From contig CAJQUW010000917.1 in assembly GCA_907163375.1 (NCBI GenBank), positions 175,116 to 239,115 of the forward strand: DNA of 64,000 nucleotides, read 5' to 3'. Shown here piece after piece: positions 39,147 through 46,860 of the stretch. The notes below the pieces were generated by a model. That model ran no database searches and was not told the DNA's origin. It saw only the letters and a program-made list of their open reading frames with translations. The position numbers and the translations under genes were made by a program. Each line of letters begins with the position of its first letter. Position 1 is the first letter of the stretch. The stretch comes from Prostheceraeus crozeri. Its lineage: Eukaryota; Platyhelminthes; Polycladida; Euryleptidae.

Positions 39147-39839
39147 TTAATAGTCTGAGAACATGTATTTCCTGGGAGGAGCTGTTTTACGTTTTCCTTT
39201 TACTAGTTTTAGTGGTGATGTAGATCTACGTCGAGTTCTTCCTCTTCTTTGCTTATTGAGTGTGGGAGGGGATGTAGCAGGTGACGTCTTAAACCAATTT
39301 GTTGGCATTTTCATCGTCTGAAGCATTGGAGCAGTAGCCACTGTTGAATCAAGTTCTTTCAATGTCTCATTATTCAAAGCAAATTTTGGCACATTATGCT
39401 TTTTCAATAGTTTAAGAAAGTATGACCAACCAGGTGGAACATAGCCCTGACGGCACTTTCTACGTGTCGCATACTGAATCAAGTCTTCATAACGTGAAGC
39501 ATCAATCACTTTATTTTCATCTGTAATGATTTCTCCTCTATCATTTACATTGAGATGGGGTTCAATACTATTGAAAAGAGATATGGCATTTGCGCGAGAT
39601 GCTAAAGGTGTAGCAGTCGATACAGAGTCACGCATCTTATTCTTCAAGTTTTTCAATTGCTCAACAGTTTCCGATTGTAATAATACAGCACGATGTGGAT
39701 CTTTGATGTGAACATTTTGCTGATAATCTATTTCTTTCCTATACATTTGATTTGCAAGAGGTTGCTTTACTTGCTGCATGGCAGTCAATTGTACATATTC
39801 ATCTTGAGGAATAACAATCATGCGAGAATAAGAACTCAT
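39147..39839 (-). CDS. Conserved Polinton protein of unknown function (P2)
   Basis: Intact, 230 residues. It shares MIVIPQDEYVQL, the central PPGWSYFLKLLKKHNVP block and the basic tail (KQRRGRTRRRSTSPLKLVKG) with P1 9245-9895. It lies between ATPase and integrase, with gaps of five bases and one base to its neighbours. See the P1 entry for the domain description; the conserved Trp-x-Tyr-Phe and His-Asn-Val-Pro are the best candidates for functional residues. Confidence 0.75.
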   Translation of the reverse strand: MSSYSRMIVIPQDEYVQLTAMQQVKQPLANQMYRKEIDYQQNVHIKDPHRAVLLQSETVEQLKNLKNKMRDSVSTATPLASRANAISLFNSIEPHLNVNDRGEIITDENKVIDASRYEDLIQYATRRKCRQGYVPPGWSYFLKLLKKHNVPKFALNNETLKELDSTVATAPMLQTMKMPTNWFKTSPATSPPTLNKQRRGRTRRRSTSPLKLVKGKRKTAPPRKYMFSDY

Positions 39840-39844
39840 AGTTT

Positions 39845-40501
39845 CTAGATAATCATGGGAGTTTTCAAAATATCACTTCGAAATCTAAATTCTTCCGGAC
39901 ACTCTTGCGTAAAGTCAATGAATAAGTAACCGTATGGTTTTTCAGTAGCTGCTTGAAAAATTTCAATTAAGGCTTTTGATCCTCTAGGTGCAACTTGTCG
40001 CGCTAAAATTTCAAATTGACTTTTATCTCGCGGATTCTTGAAAGTAGCATAATAGTGTGTATTCAGGTTTCGTGTACGAGCTTCTTTTCCATCAGGAAAC
40101 AATTTTTGTGTGATATAGATGATAAAGCACCTTTTATGATGTGCTGCGCGAGTGAACATATCTGTAACATCTTTTGAATTCTTACTTTCTTTTAATAAAT
40201 CATCCAATACAACAACATCATTAGACTGAAGTTTATCCACTGGAATAATTCCTTCATGTCGAATAAAGTTGCGACTCTGCAATTCCTGAAACAGCGACGG
40301 TTGATAAATACCATAACACCAAATCACTCGATTGATAGGTTCCTTAAACAACTCCCTTCTTTTATCCAATAAATTCAGCGTGAAAACAGTTTTACCTGCA
40401 TGAGATGAGCCTGATACAGTCAGAACTTTATCGCATTGAAGTCTGAAATCCATTTTAATACTTTGAGATTCAACATTTGCATAATTAACGCTTAGAGCCA
40501 A
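39845..40501 (-). CDS. Packaging ATPase, FtsK/HerA type (P2)
   Basis: Intact, 218 residues. Walker A GSSHAGKT, Walker B VVVLDDLL, then ESKNSKDVTDMF and YITQKLF. The C-terminus PYGYLFIDFTQECPEEFRFR equals the P1 motif. Its first 17 bases overlap the end of the preceding small basic gene, in another frame. DNA-packaging motor of the presumed virion. Confidence 0.92.
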   Translation of the reverse strand: MALSVNYANVESQSIKMDFRLQCDKVLTVSGSSHAGKTVFTLNLLDKRRELFKEPINRVIWCYGIYQPSLFQELQSRNFIRHEGIIPVDKLQSNDVVVLDDLLKESKNSKDVTDMFTRAAHHKRCFIIYITQKLFPDGKEARTRNLNTHYYATFKNPRDKSQFEILARQVAPRGSKALIEIFQAATEKPYGYLFIDFTQECPEEFRFRSDILKTPMII

Positions 40502-40835
40502 AGATATTACCCAATAGGTTACCCACGACAGGAGCTAGCATCGGAAGTATTGCTGAAAGGAAACCGCCCTTTTGTGTTAGAGTTTTCCTCTTTCTTTGAA
40601 GGGTGACTTTAGGATTGGAGATGAAACGCAATTTCGTAGCATATCGCTTAAGTAACTTTCGTTGTTTTGGTGCTAATTTCTTCGTCCTCAACTTTCTGAC
40701 ATGAGAAATAATTTCACAAATGAATTTATCGTTAGCATGTCGTATAGCATTGTATCGCTGATTTGCTTTCATTCGTCGGAGAGCTTGAATGGCTGAAGAA
40801 AACTTTGAAGACTTTTGACTTTTACGTTTCGCCAT
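40485..40835 (-). CDS. Small basic protein with hydrophobic Gly-rich C-terminus (P2)
   Basis: Intact, 116 residues (MAKRKSQKSSKFSSAIQALR). The N-terminal 85 residues are very basic and helical. A QKGGFLSAILPMLAPVVGNL segment near the end could insert into a membrane, and the final residues are basic (IFGSKR). The P1 orthologue (7112-7505) is frameshifted. It resembles adenoviral minor proteins that combine DNA binding and membrane disruption; this is analogy, not proven homology. Confidence 0.65.
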   Translation of the reverse strand: MAKRKSQKSSKFSSAIQALRRMKANQRYNAIRHANDKFICEIISHVRKLRTKKLAPKQRKLLKRYATKLRFISNPKVTLQRKRKTLTQKGGFLSAILPMLAPVVGNLLGNIFGSKR

Positions 40836-40863
40836 TTTCCGTGTTAGTCTTTGCTAAAACCTA

Positions 40864-42285
40864 CAGAGACCGCAAAAAGTTTACGAACACCTTCTAAAAA
40901 TAGATGAAATTTGACTGCCTGGTTGAATCGCTTACCAGAGCCGATAGCAATGCTGATTTTCCCTTCATGCAGCGTAACTTTAGACTATTGGCTGTCTGGA
41001 TGTCCAATTAGATACACCAGATACACTATTGAATATTGTCTGCCTCTCATTGCCTCCTCATTGACGTAAAAAGTCACACACGAGTGTGAGCCGTCAGAGT
41101 TAGTATTGGTCGAAAACCGCAGCTTTCAGTCGCTGTGCGCTCGAATATATTGCTTTTATCTGAAGAAGGTTACAGCCAGCGACAGATCTCCAAGCGTCTT
41201 AAGATTTCTGTTGCATCAGTCAACAAGTTTCTGAAGCTGAAGGACGCAGGAGAATCACTGGAACCTAAGAAGAGGACCGGGAGGCAGCGCAAGACTTCGT
41301 CCAGGACTGACATGCAGATCAAGCGTCTAGTGTCACAGAAACCGTTTTTGTCAGCTGCCCAAATCAAGGCCGAACTCCCAGGCATCTTGGACGACGTCAG
41401 CTGTAGGACAGTCCAACACCGGTTGCACTCGGAGTTGGGCTTCAAGGCCAGAAGACCAGCTCGCAAGCCATTTCTCACAAAGAAGATGAGGAAGAAGCGC
41501 CTGGAGTTCTGCAGGGCTCACGCGAACTGGACAGCTGAACAGTGGTCCACCGTCATGTTCAGTGACGAGTCTGTGTTTCGGCAGTTCGGGAACTTCAAGA
41601 CCACTGTCCGCCGGCCGCCCGGATCGTCTGCCTTCTCTCCTCAATACGTGGTGCTGACGGTGAAGCACCCTCCATCAGTGATGGTCTGGGGCGCCTTCAG
41701 TGCTAGAGGACGAGCTGGTCTCTACTTCCTGGAGAAGAACACAACGATGAACGCCAACCGGTACATCGATGTGCTGGACAACCACCTGTTGCAGTTCATG
41801 GAGATCCAGGGGTGTACGACATTCCAACACGACGGTGCTCCTGTCCACAAGGCTAAGAAGGTGAGCTTGTGGCTCCGAGAACACCGCATCACTCAGCTCG
41901 ATTGGCCCGGGAACTCACCCGATCTCAACCCAATTGAGAATCTCTGGGTTCTCTTGAAGAAAAAGATGGCGGAAAAGAATTGCAGCAATGTGGAGGAACT
42001 CAAGAACCACCTAAAGATGATCTGGGTGACTGATATTTCGGTGGAGCTGTGCCAGAGTCTGGTCATGTCTATGCCACGCCGCATACAGGCCGTTCTGAAG
42101 AACAAAGGTTATGATACAAAATACTGAAATTTTTTCATTAAAATGCTTTGTTTGTATCAAATTTGATGTGTTTTCTTCACTAATCATGTTATATGTGCAT
42201 TAATACGTCATTCAACACATAGTTTTACTGGACAGACAATTCTCTTGAATTCTGAGGGGTGTTCGTAAACTTTTTGCGGTCACTG
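40864..42285 (+). mobile_element. Tc1-like transposon nested in P2, intact ends
   Basis: Inverted repeats CAGAGACCGCAAAAAGTTTA at 40864 and the reverse complement (with one base difference near the tip: CAGTGACC) ending at 42285. TA duplications lie at 40862-40863 and 42286-42287. The size is 1422 bp. GC content is visibly higher than that of the host Polinton, consistent with recent arrival. It separates the small basic gene from the P2 end genes. Confidence 0.96.
41135..42127 (+). CDS. Tc1 transposase, DD34E, open throughout but without an in-frame ATG at its start
   Basis: 330 codons. Helix-turn-helix motifs (GYSQRQISKRLKISVASVNK) are followed by the catalytic Asp in MFSDESVF, Asp in FQHDGAPVHK and Glu in SPDLNPIENLW, a complete DD34E triad. 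Length is near the usual 340. The natural start codon seems changed: the expected position reads GTG CGC TCG, and no in-frame ATG occurs between the upstream TGA (41087) and residue 57 (ATG at about 41310). All else is intact, so this is probably a very young copy with a start-codon mutation. Confidence 0.9.
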   Translation: MRSNILLLSEEGYSQRQISKRLKISVASVNKFLKLKDAGESLEPKKRTGRQRKTSSRTDMQIKRLVSQKPFLSAAQIKAELPGILDDVSCRTVQHRLHSELGFKARRPARKPFLTKKMRKKRLEFCRAHANWTAEQWSTVMFSDESVFRQFGNFKTTVRRPPGSSAFSPQYVVLTVKHPPSVMVWGAFSARGRAGLYFLEKNTTMNANRYIDVLDNHLLQFMEIQGCTTFQHDGAPVHKAKKVSLWLREHRITQLDWPGNSPDLNPIENLWVLLKKKMAEKNCSNVEELKNHLKMIWVTDISVELCQSLVMSMPRRIQAVLKNKGYDTKY

Positions 42286-42310
42286 TATCTTTACCACATT
42301 TGCATAGGTA

Positions 42311-42634
42311 CTAACTATTGCGACATAAGTGACACTCGAAATGAGCAATGTCACAGTGGTTACATTGGCAAAGTTGAATGCAATTACGTATGAAACAGCG
42401 TTGACAAAAAGCATGCTTACATCTCTTGAAGATGCGCTTTTCATTTCCATCCTTTCGCTTACATACATCGCAACACATAGTTTCACCGTTACTGATGTCT
42501 ATAGCAAGTCTTTTTGAAGATATGAATTTGCTAGCCTTTTCTAAATAATAGACGCATGTACAGAAGGAATATACTTCGAGAGTGAGCAGACATAGCTCGA
42601 AAACCAGTTGTGCTACAATCAAGTACCACTGCAT
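42311..42634 (-). CDS. Membrane-anchored RING-like protein (P2)
   Basis: 108 residues from ATG 42634 (MQWYLIVAQLVFELCLLTLE). The first 30 residues form a strong hydrophobic segment (signal anchor). A Cys/His-rich domain follows: CCDVC, then FKRCKHAFCQRCF, then CQCNHC and CHLC, compatible with a RING or RING-variant finger. Its start lies three bases beyond the stop of the preceding gene. A viral membrane-associated ubiquitin ligase is a reasonable guess; proof is lacking. Confidence 0.6.
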   Translation of the reverse strand: MQWYLIVAQLVFELCLLTLEVYSFCTCVYYLEKASKFISSKRLAIDISNGETMCCDVCKRKDGNEKRIFKRCKHAFCQRCFIRNCIQLCQCNHCDIAHFECHLCRNS

Positions 42635-42636
42635 TT

Positions 42637-43047
42637 TCAATTTTTCTTTATGGAAAGTTGAATGTGAATATCTGAAATCGCTTCAATCACTAGACTGCTA
42701 CCATGATGGTTAAATGCGTTAAGACGTTCAGCAATTTTTATCATATGTCTTTTAAAAAATGCTTGGGGGTGATCTACCACTTCCATTGAATAAGAAGCAA
42801 AATGGAAAGAGCGACTTTCCACCTCTTCCTTTCCAAAATGACTAAACTTAATTTTCGCAACTAATCGCGCCATGATAATGCTATCAGAGAATGTATTCAT
42901 TAACTCTAGAAATAGAGTGCTAGCATCATCGACCACTGCTTCGATGTCGGTCTCATCTTTATGAAAATTTATCACATAATCTTGAACAGCTCCTTTTAAA
43001 CTTTGCCTATGAAAATGTAATGTTCCGCAGTCGTTTGAGAAAGACAT
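42637..43047 (-). CDS. Free-standing copy of a polymerase N-terminal domain (P2)
   Basis: Intact, 136 residues. From residue about 30 it has the same pattern as the segment that follows the zinc fingers in both polymerase genes: a helix (FLELMNTFSDSIIMARLVAK), a strand with IKFSHFG, a block with FHFASYSMEVVDHPQAFF, a helix (KIAERLNAFNHHGSSLVIEA) and a final strand ISDIHIQLS. The corresponding P2 polymerase segment has LKIKYVKID and FHIPSSPATEVVDCESW. Its role as a separate protein is unknown: a polymerase regulator, dimerisation partner or terminal-protein-like factor are possibilities. Confidence 0.6.
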   Translation of the reverse strand: MSFSNDCGTLHFHRQSLKGAVQDYVINFHKDETDIEAVVDDASTLFLELMNTFSDSIIMARLVAKIKFSHFGKEEVESRSFHFASYSMEVVDHPQAFFKRHMIKIAERLNAFNHHGSSLVIEAISDIHIQLSIKKN

Positions 43048-43137
43048 GATCGCCCTTTATCTAACCCATCCATTGCATGAAAACAACAACTCTTCTCATA
43101 GTAACATTTATTGAATAACGGTAACAAGCATGCATTA

Positions 43138-43683
43138 TCAATCAATGGTTTGAAAGAGATAAAATAGATACAACTGGTAACTATCATACAGCGAGCAATG
43201 ATAACCATACAGGACTTTGGCAGTGTTGAGGTAAGGAGGAAAGAAGCATTGGTTATGAACGTAGCTACTACAACGAACAGACAAAATAGGAACACACAAA
43301 TACTTAAAACGTTTCGTGACTTCATGATAATGTTGATTCACTCTACTATCCCAAGGCGGGAGCAAAATATCATCAATGATTAGATTGGGAAATACTTTCC
43401 TCTCCTTACCAGGATTATTACAAAAGATGCGTATAACATTGAAAGCAGCTAACCATCGTTTAAAGTCAATAAGAAGAGCACTCTCACAAGAAAAGTCATA
43501 GTCTTGCAAATATTTCAGATTAAGTCCATGAATGTGTTTTCTCGCCCATTGATCAACATTGGGATCGCAGTTGGCATGTTGATGATAGACACTAACAATC
43601 TGATATGTCCAATTGTTCATAGCAATAGCACTGAGCTCCTGTACAGGTTCACCCTCACAATCCATAAAAATGATGATAGAAGC
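43138..43683 (-). CDS. DEDD-type 3'-5' exonuclease-like protein, first exon elsewhere (P2)
   Basis: The coding exon begins after the acceptor CCGTTTTAG at 43684. Its first codons give ASIIIFMDCEG, where IIIFMDCEG is a beta strand ending in the Asp-x-Glu of the exonuclease I motif; using the internal ATG at 43665 would delete this strand. Downstream, KHIHGLNLKYLQ followed by a helix and LIDFKRWL supplies the second acidic motif region. A hydrophobic C-terminus follows. No ATG-plus-donor is seen close by; the nearest is the initiator exon at 44653-44651, implying a long alternative intron. Proofreading or end-processing nuclease by family; the third motif is not clear. Confidence 0.5.
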   Translation of the reverse strand, partial: ASIIIFMDCEGEPVQELSAIAMNNWTYQIVSVYHQHANCDPNVDQWARKHIHGLNLKYLQDYDFSCESALLIDFKRWLAAFNVIRIFCNNPGKERKVFPNLIIDDILLPPWDSRVNQHYHEVTKRFKYLCVPILSVRCSSYVHNQCFFPPYLNTAKVLYGYHCSLYDSYQLYLFYLFQTID

Positions 43684-43717
43684 CTAAAACGGAAATTTAC
43701 ACATCTAAGGAAACGTT

Positions 43718-43966
43718 CTATAACATATTACAAAATGAAGAATTACATCGATGCTTTTCACGACAAAATACACAAATGATATGATGGCAGCGAAGAAGTA
43801 AAATGTATCTAATAAGACCACGTCTACGACACTCAAAGCACATAAGCGAATTGTCATAGGGTAGAGTTAGGAAAGGACTAGTAATTCTCCTTCTTTGATT
43901 TGCGTTTTGATGCAGCATTCTTCTCCGACTTGCGCTTCGTACCACTGCTGTTAAGGATTTGATCAA
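43718..43966 (-). CDS. Short RING-like zinc-binding frame overlapping the ssDNA-binding-like gene (P2)
   Basis: 82 codons, of which the last 41, from the ATG of MCFECRRRGLIRYILLLRC, contain C-x2-C, then C-x-H, then C-x2-C and C-x5-C spacings (CHHIICVFCREKH). It overlaps the C-terminal end of the gene at 43878-44653 in another frame. The motif is short of a full RING but resembles the terminal RING of the P1-side gene at 3926. It may be real (compact viral coding) or partly spurious. Confidence 0.4.
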   Translation of the reverse strand: MIKSLTAVVRSASRRRMLHQNANQRRRITSPFLTLPYDNSLMCFECRRRGLIRYILLLRCHHIICVFCREKHRCNSSFCNML

Positions 43967-44653
43967 TTATGTCATCCACGTTGGGTGGTTTTGGAATATA
44001 TAGGATGGATTCCATATGCATGGAGAGAGAGACTATTTTATTATCCTTGTGCCGACCATAATATAGCCCATTCACTTTGAAAAGGATATCCCAAGTACCT
44101 TCTCCGAGCTCATCACATGTGATGATTGTTGATTGATCTCCATCCTTCTTATAGTAAGTACACCAATGTGATACCGGTAGGCAAATGTGATTACCATCCC
44201 AAATCTTTCTATAGGGAGTATCCTTGTCATCTCTCGCCTTCCACTCTTGAGCAAGAGGAGTAGGAATGTCCATATTTAATGTCACGTACTCCTCAATAAT
44301 ATTAAGTTGGCGGCGAATATACGGACTCACGGGGATAAGTATGTAGTCCCCATACTGATTGCGCATTATCTTGACATCCGTGGAAGGGAGCATTCCCGTT
44401 TGGAGTACTACGCTATGATCGCCATAACGCAAGACTTGTTTAAATTTACGCTGTAGCGGTGTAGGATTATGTACCTTGGTTGTTTCTTCCACTGACCTCA
44501 GTTGTAGATGATCTGATCGGAGCGAACCTTGTAACGTTTGACCGTCATTTTGTCCTACTAGTGCAGCAGATGGAGTAGATGCCTGAAAATGAAAAAAGAT
44601 TGTATTAAGTTTACGTTCAAGGGAGGAGAGGGAGGGAAGTAGCGACTTACCAT
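43878..44653 (-). CDS. Putative ssDNA-binding protein of P2, split initiator exon
   Basis: Exon 1 supplies only the ATG (44653-44651), followed by GTAAGT at 44650. Exon 2 begins at 44582 after TTTTCAG and is open in frame to 43878, starting ASTPSAALVGQNDGQ. The folded core (residues about 45-190) shows a strand-rich pattern with HICLPVSHWCTYY, then CDELGEGTWDILFKVNG and LYYGRH, similar to the P1 protein at 7649-8424. A Lys/Ser tail (KRKSEKNAASKRKSKKENY) closes it. Likely OB-fold replication protein. It is driven by the outermost TATA promoter of P2. Confidence 0.6.
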
Positions 44654-44748
44654 TTTAGTTGGATAATAGAATAGAGAGAGAGAGAAAATGTGCGTCCGTC
44701 ACTCGTGTGATTCAACGATGGAATGATTCTCACTGTGGAAGGCTTGCT

Positions 44749-44755
44749 ATTTATA
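44749..44755 (-). promoter_or_regulatory. TATA box at the right end of P2
   Basis: On the minus strand CTTTATAAATAGCAAG lies about 100 bases upstream of the initiator ATG (44653); the sequence CCACAGTGAG about 20 bases further down is a possible start region. An inverted-orientation CCAATGAG box is at about 44776. Confidence 0.6.
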
Positions 44756-44760
44756 AAGAA

Positions 44761-45257
44761 ATGCTTGATTCTCATTGGACAATAACATCAAGCTGATTCC
44801 AAATCTGAAATCCGTTTTCCCATCCGATGCTTCGTTTTGAAGCTACAGCCCAAAACGTCCAAAATTCTAACTCTGTCGCTTTTCGACAATCTCCCAAAAT
44901 CTTAAATGGCGTCTCACATCTAAACGAAGACAGATATGAACAAGCCGATTCTTTCAGTGAATTTGTCTCACTCTTAGCTTTCAAACGAGCTATTGCACGA
45001 CAAAATCCGTCCACTAGAAGCAAAGTTGGAAGGTCGGTGCCGGGGGGGGACGTCAGCGAAACTTTTTCTCTCCAATTGACTTGAAACTCACCATACCGAT
45101 GCAGAATTTCACGCTGAATCCGAATCTGGCCTCCGTTTTCCCATCCGAGCACTGTTTCCACTCAAAACAGCCCATTTTCAACCCAACATTCATCAGATTG
45201 CACGAAAAACATCACACACTATAGCCTCAAGACAAAACCTGGCGGTCGCCCAAGTCC
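44761..45257. other. No supported gene; diverged direct repeat
   Basis: The segment near 44791 (CCGTTTTCCCATCCGATGC) recurs in diverged form near 45122 (CCGTTTTCCCATCCGAGCA) together with about 25 flanking bases. This suggests an old tandem unit of roughly 320 bases. No coding region longer than about 85 codons, and none with protein-like features. Confidence 0.5.
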
Positions 45258-45300
45258 ACCACGACACTCTGTCGTTCCAGAGGGGGGGGACGTCAGCGAA
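45042..45300 (+). repeat. 19-bp direct repeat of a G-run plus ACGTCAGCGAA, 240 bp apart
   Basis: A run of eight G followed by ACGTCAGCGAA occurs at 45042-45060 and again, identically, at 45282-45300. This is either a recombination junction or part of a larger decayed tandem array. Confidence 0.8.
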
Positions 45301-45417
45301 CCTGTCGGACCAACTTGGCCGGCACACCAGGACACTCTGTCGTTCCAGAGGGGGGGAGTCAGACTCGAAGCACGACGGCGGCCGACCACGACACTCTGTC
45401 GTTCCAGAGGGGGGGCG
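45258..45417 (+). repeat. Three direct copies of a G-run motif with short palindrome
   Basis: ACACTCTGTCGTTCCAGAG followed by seven or eight G occurs at 45264, 45332 and 45391 (spacings 68 and 59). The word ends are partly self-complementary (CTCTG/CAGAG), so each copy could form a hairpin next to a G-run, with G-quadruplex potential across the three. They lie immediately upstream of the DD41D transposase fragment. Confidence 0.85.
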
Positions 45418-45447
45418 CCGGTCGAGTGTTCGCCGTTTTCTTACTAC

Positions 45448-46269
45448 TTGTGTGAGGTGCATAAAAATCCTACAACATCAACTCGCCGAATATCTGACGA
45501 GCTTGACATTTCACAGTCGACCGTTTACCGCATTTTGAAAGCCAGTGGAATGCATCCCTACAAGCCAATGTACTCACAGTTTCTGATGGATGGAGATAGT
45601 GATAGGAGAAAGCAATTTTGTGAAATAATGCTGAATAAGATCAACACTGACCCTGCGTTTCTACGCAAGATAACTTTCTCCGATGAGTGTGCCTTTGCAT
45701 TGAATGGGACAGTGAATAAACACAACGTGCACTTTTGGGCGGCAGAAAATCCGAAAACGCGACTCTTCATCTTCAACCCTGGAAGGACTGCTACTCTCAC
45801 CGTGTGGGCATGTGTGAGTTTTGCGGGTGTGGTGGCCTATGACATCAGTACTCAGACAATGAATGGGGAGAGATACTGTACCAAACTACAGGAAAAGGTA
45901 GTCCCTTTTTTAAAAAGAAGACCGCAGATGCTATTCCAACAAGACGGGGCATCTCCTCATTATTCTCTGAATGCCCGACAGATCTTGGATGAACAATTAA
46001 CGAACCGGTGGATTGGGCGACGCGGGCCAATCGAATGGCCAGCAAGGTCACCAGACCTAACTGTGTGCGATTTTTGGCTGTGGTCATTCCTACGTCAGGA
46101 AGTGTACAAGCCTGCGGGAGTGATGTTTGATTCCTTGGACCAACTTCGAAATCGAATCGATAGTGAGTTGAACTCTATTCCTATCTCAATGTTCCGTCAA
46201 GCTTTCCGAGATTTCACCAAACGTTGCGAGCAATGCAAGAACAACAATGGAGATCTGTTTGAGATGTGA
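45448..46269 (+). pseudogene. DD41D mariner-type transposase, 5'-truncated, otherwise open
   Basis: 273 codons without a stop. A helix-turn-helix (STRRISDELDISQSTVYRIL) is followed by the first Asp in TFSDECAFALNG, the second in LFQQDGASPHY and the third in SPDLTVCDFWLW. There are 41 residues between the second and third Asp, the spacing that defines the DD41D family of IS630/Tc1/mariner elements, best known from arthropods. No ATG is found at the N-terminus and the first DNA-binding helices seem missing. The right end (GGGGACTTTTAACTCACCC, about 46346-46371) has no inverted partner on the left, so the element is 5'-truncated or rearranged. Confidence 0.8.
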
Positions 46270-46372
46270 GTCGTGTCACCGGGTTTGGGATGCATGTATT
46301 TTTAATTTTTCATTGAAATACATGTATGATTTTTAACTGCCGGGGACTTTTAACTCACCCTGTATAAGCACA

Positions 46373-46860
46373 CAGTTCACGCAGCATTCATGAGCGACCA
46401 TATTGGAAGATATAAAGATTGTAAACTCGTGAGACATTTGGAAACTAAAGATATCTGTGATGAGTAAAAGAATCTATGATGAGTATCTATGATAGCTTCA
46501 AACTTCTGGAGCACTGTCCGATATCTTCGTTGAGGATACACATCCCCCATTTCTAGTTCGGATGCTTCAGATATGTTCCAAATCGATTTCAGATCTGCCC
46601 AAATGAATTTCAGATATGGTCCAGATGAATTGGAGATCTCCAGTTGAATTAAAGATCTTTTCAAAGTTGAGCTTGTGACAGATAGCCTATCTGAAATTCA
46701 GCTAGCGAGATCTGAAATCCATTTTATGTCTGAAATTCATTTGGAAAGATCTGAAATAGACATGGAATAGGTGCGGTTGGTAAGAAAGAGGTACACAGGG
46801 ATGATAGAGAAGTTTTCGGACTTTGACTATTACATAGACTTTTCAAACGACCATAATAAG
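46373..46860 (-). repeat. Interspersed repeat, inverted copy of 2030-2495
   Basis: In reverse complement this follows 2030-2495 from end to end, including the repeated TCTGAAATTCATTTGG words, with moderate divergence and small indels. The DD41D right end abuts it at 46371. See the first copy for description. Confidence 0.7.

Larger units (their letters stand above)
27097..44755 (-). mobile_element. Polinton/Maverick P2 (minimum extent)
   Basis: A second Polinton with the full core set, in opposite orientation to P1 (polymerase reads + at the left, structural genes read - to the right). Protein similarity to P1 is moderate, so it is another lineage rather than a duplicate. The gene order also differs: the minor capsid-like genes are next to the polymerase and duplicated, and the PC4-like gene is duplicated. 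A Tc1 (40864-42285) is nested in it. Breaks were seen in the polymerase, integrase and both minor capsid-like genes; protease, major capsid, core, ATPase, TBP-like and PC4-like genes are open. Terminal inverted repeats were not identified. Confidence 0.9.

Noticed and set aside
41351-41668. Minus-strand frames within the nested Tc1
   Set aside because: They are antisense to the complete DD34E transposase.
43718-43966. Considered as a second exon of the ssDNA-binding-like gene
   Set aside because: That gene is open to its own stop with a conserved type of tail, and no donor was found before the stop; kept only as a low-confidence overlapping frame.
27097-44755. Polinton terminal inverted repeats
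   Set aside because: I compared the sequences outside the outermost genes of P1 and P2 by eye and found no convincing long inverted repeat, so no TIR feature is reported.
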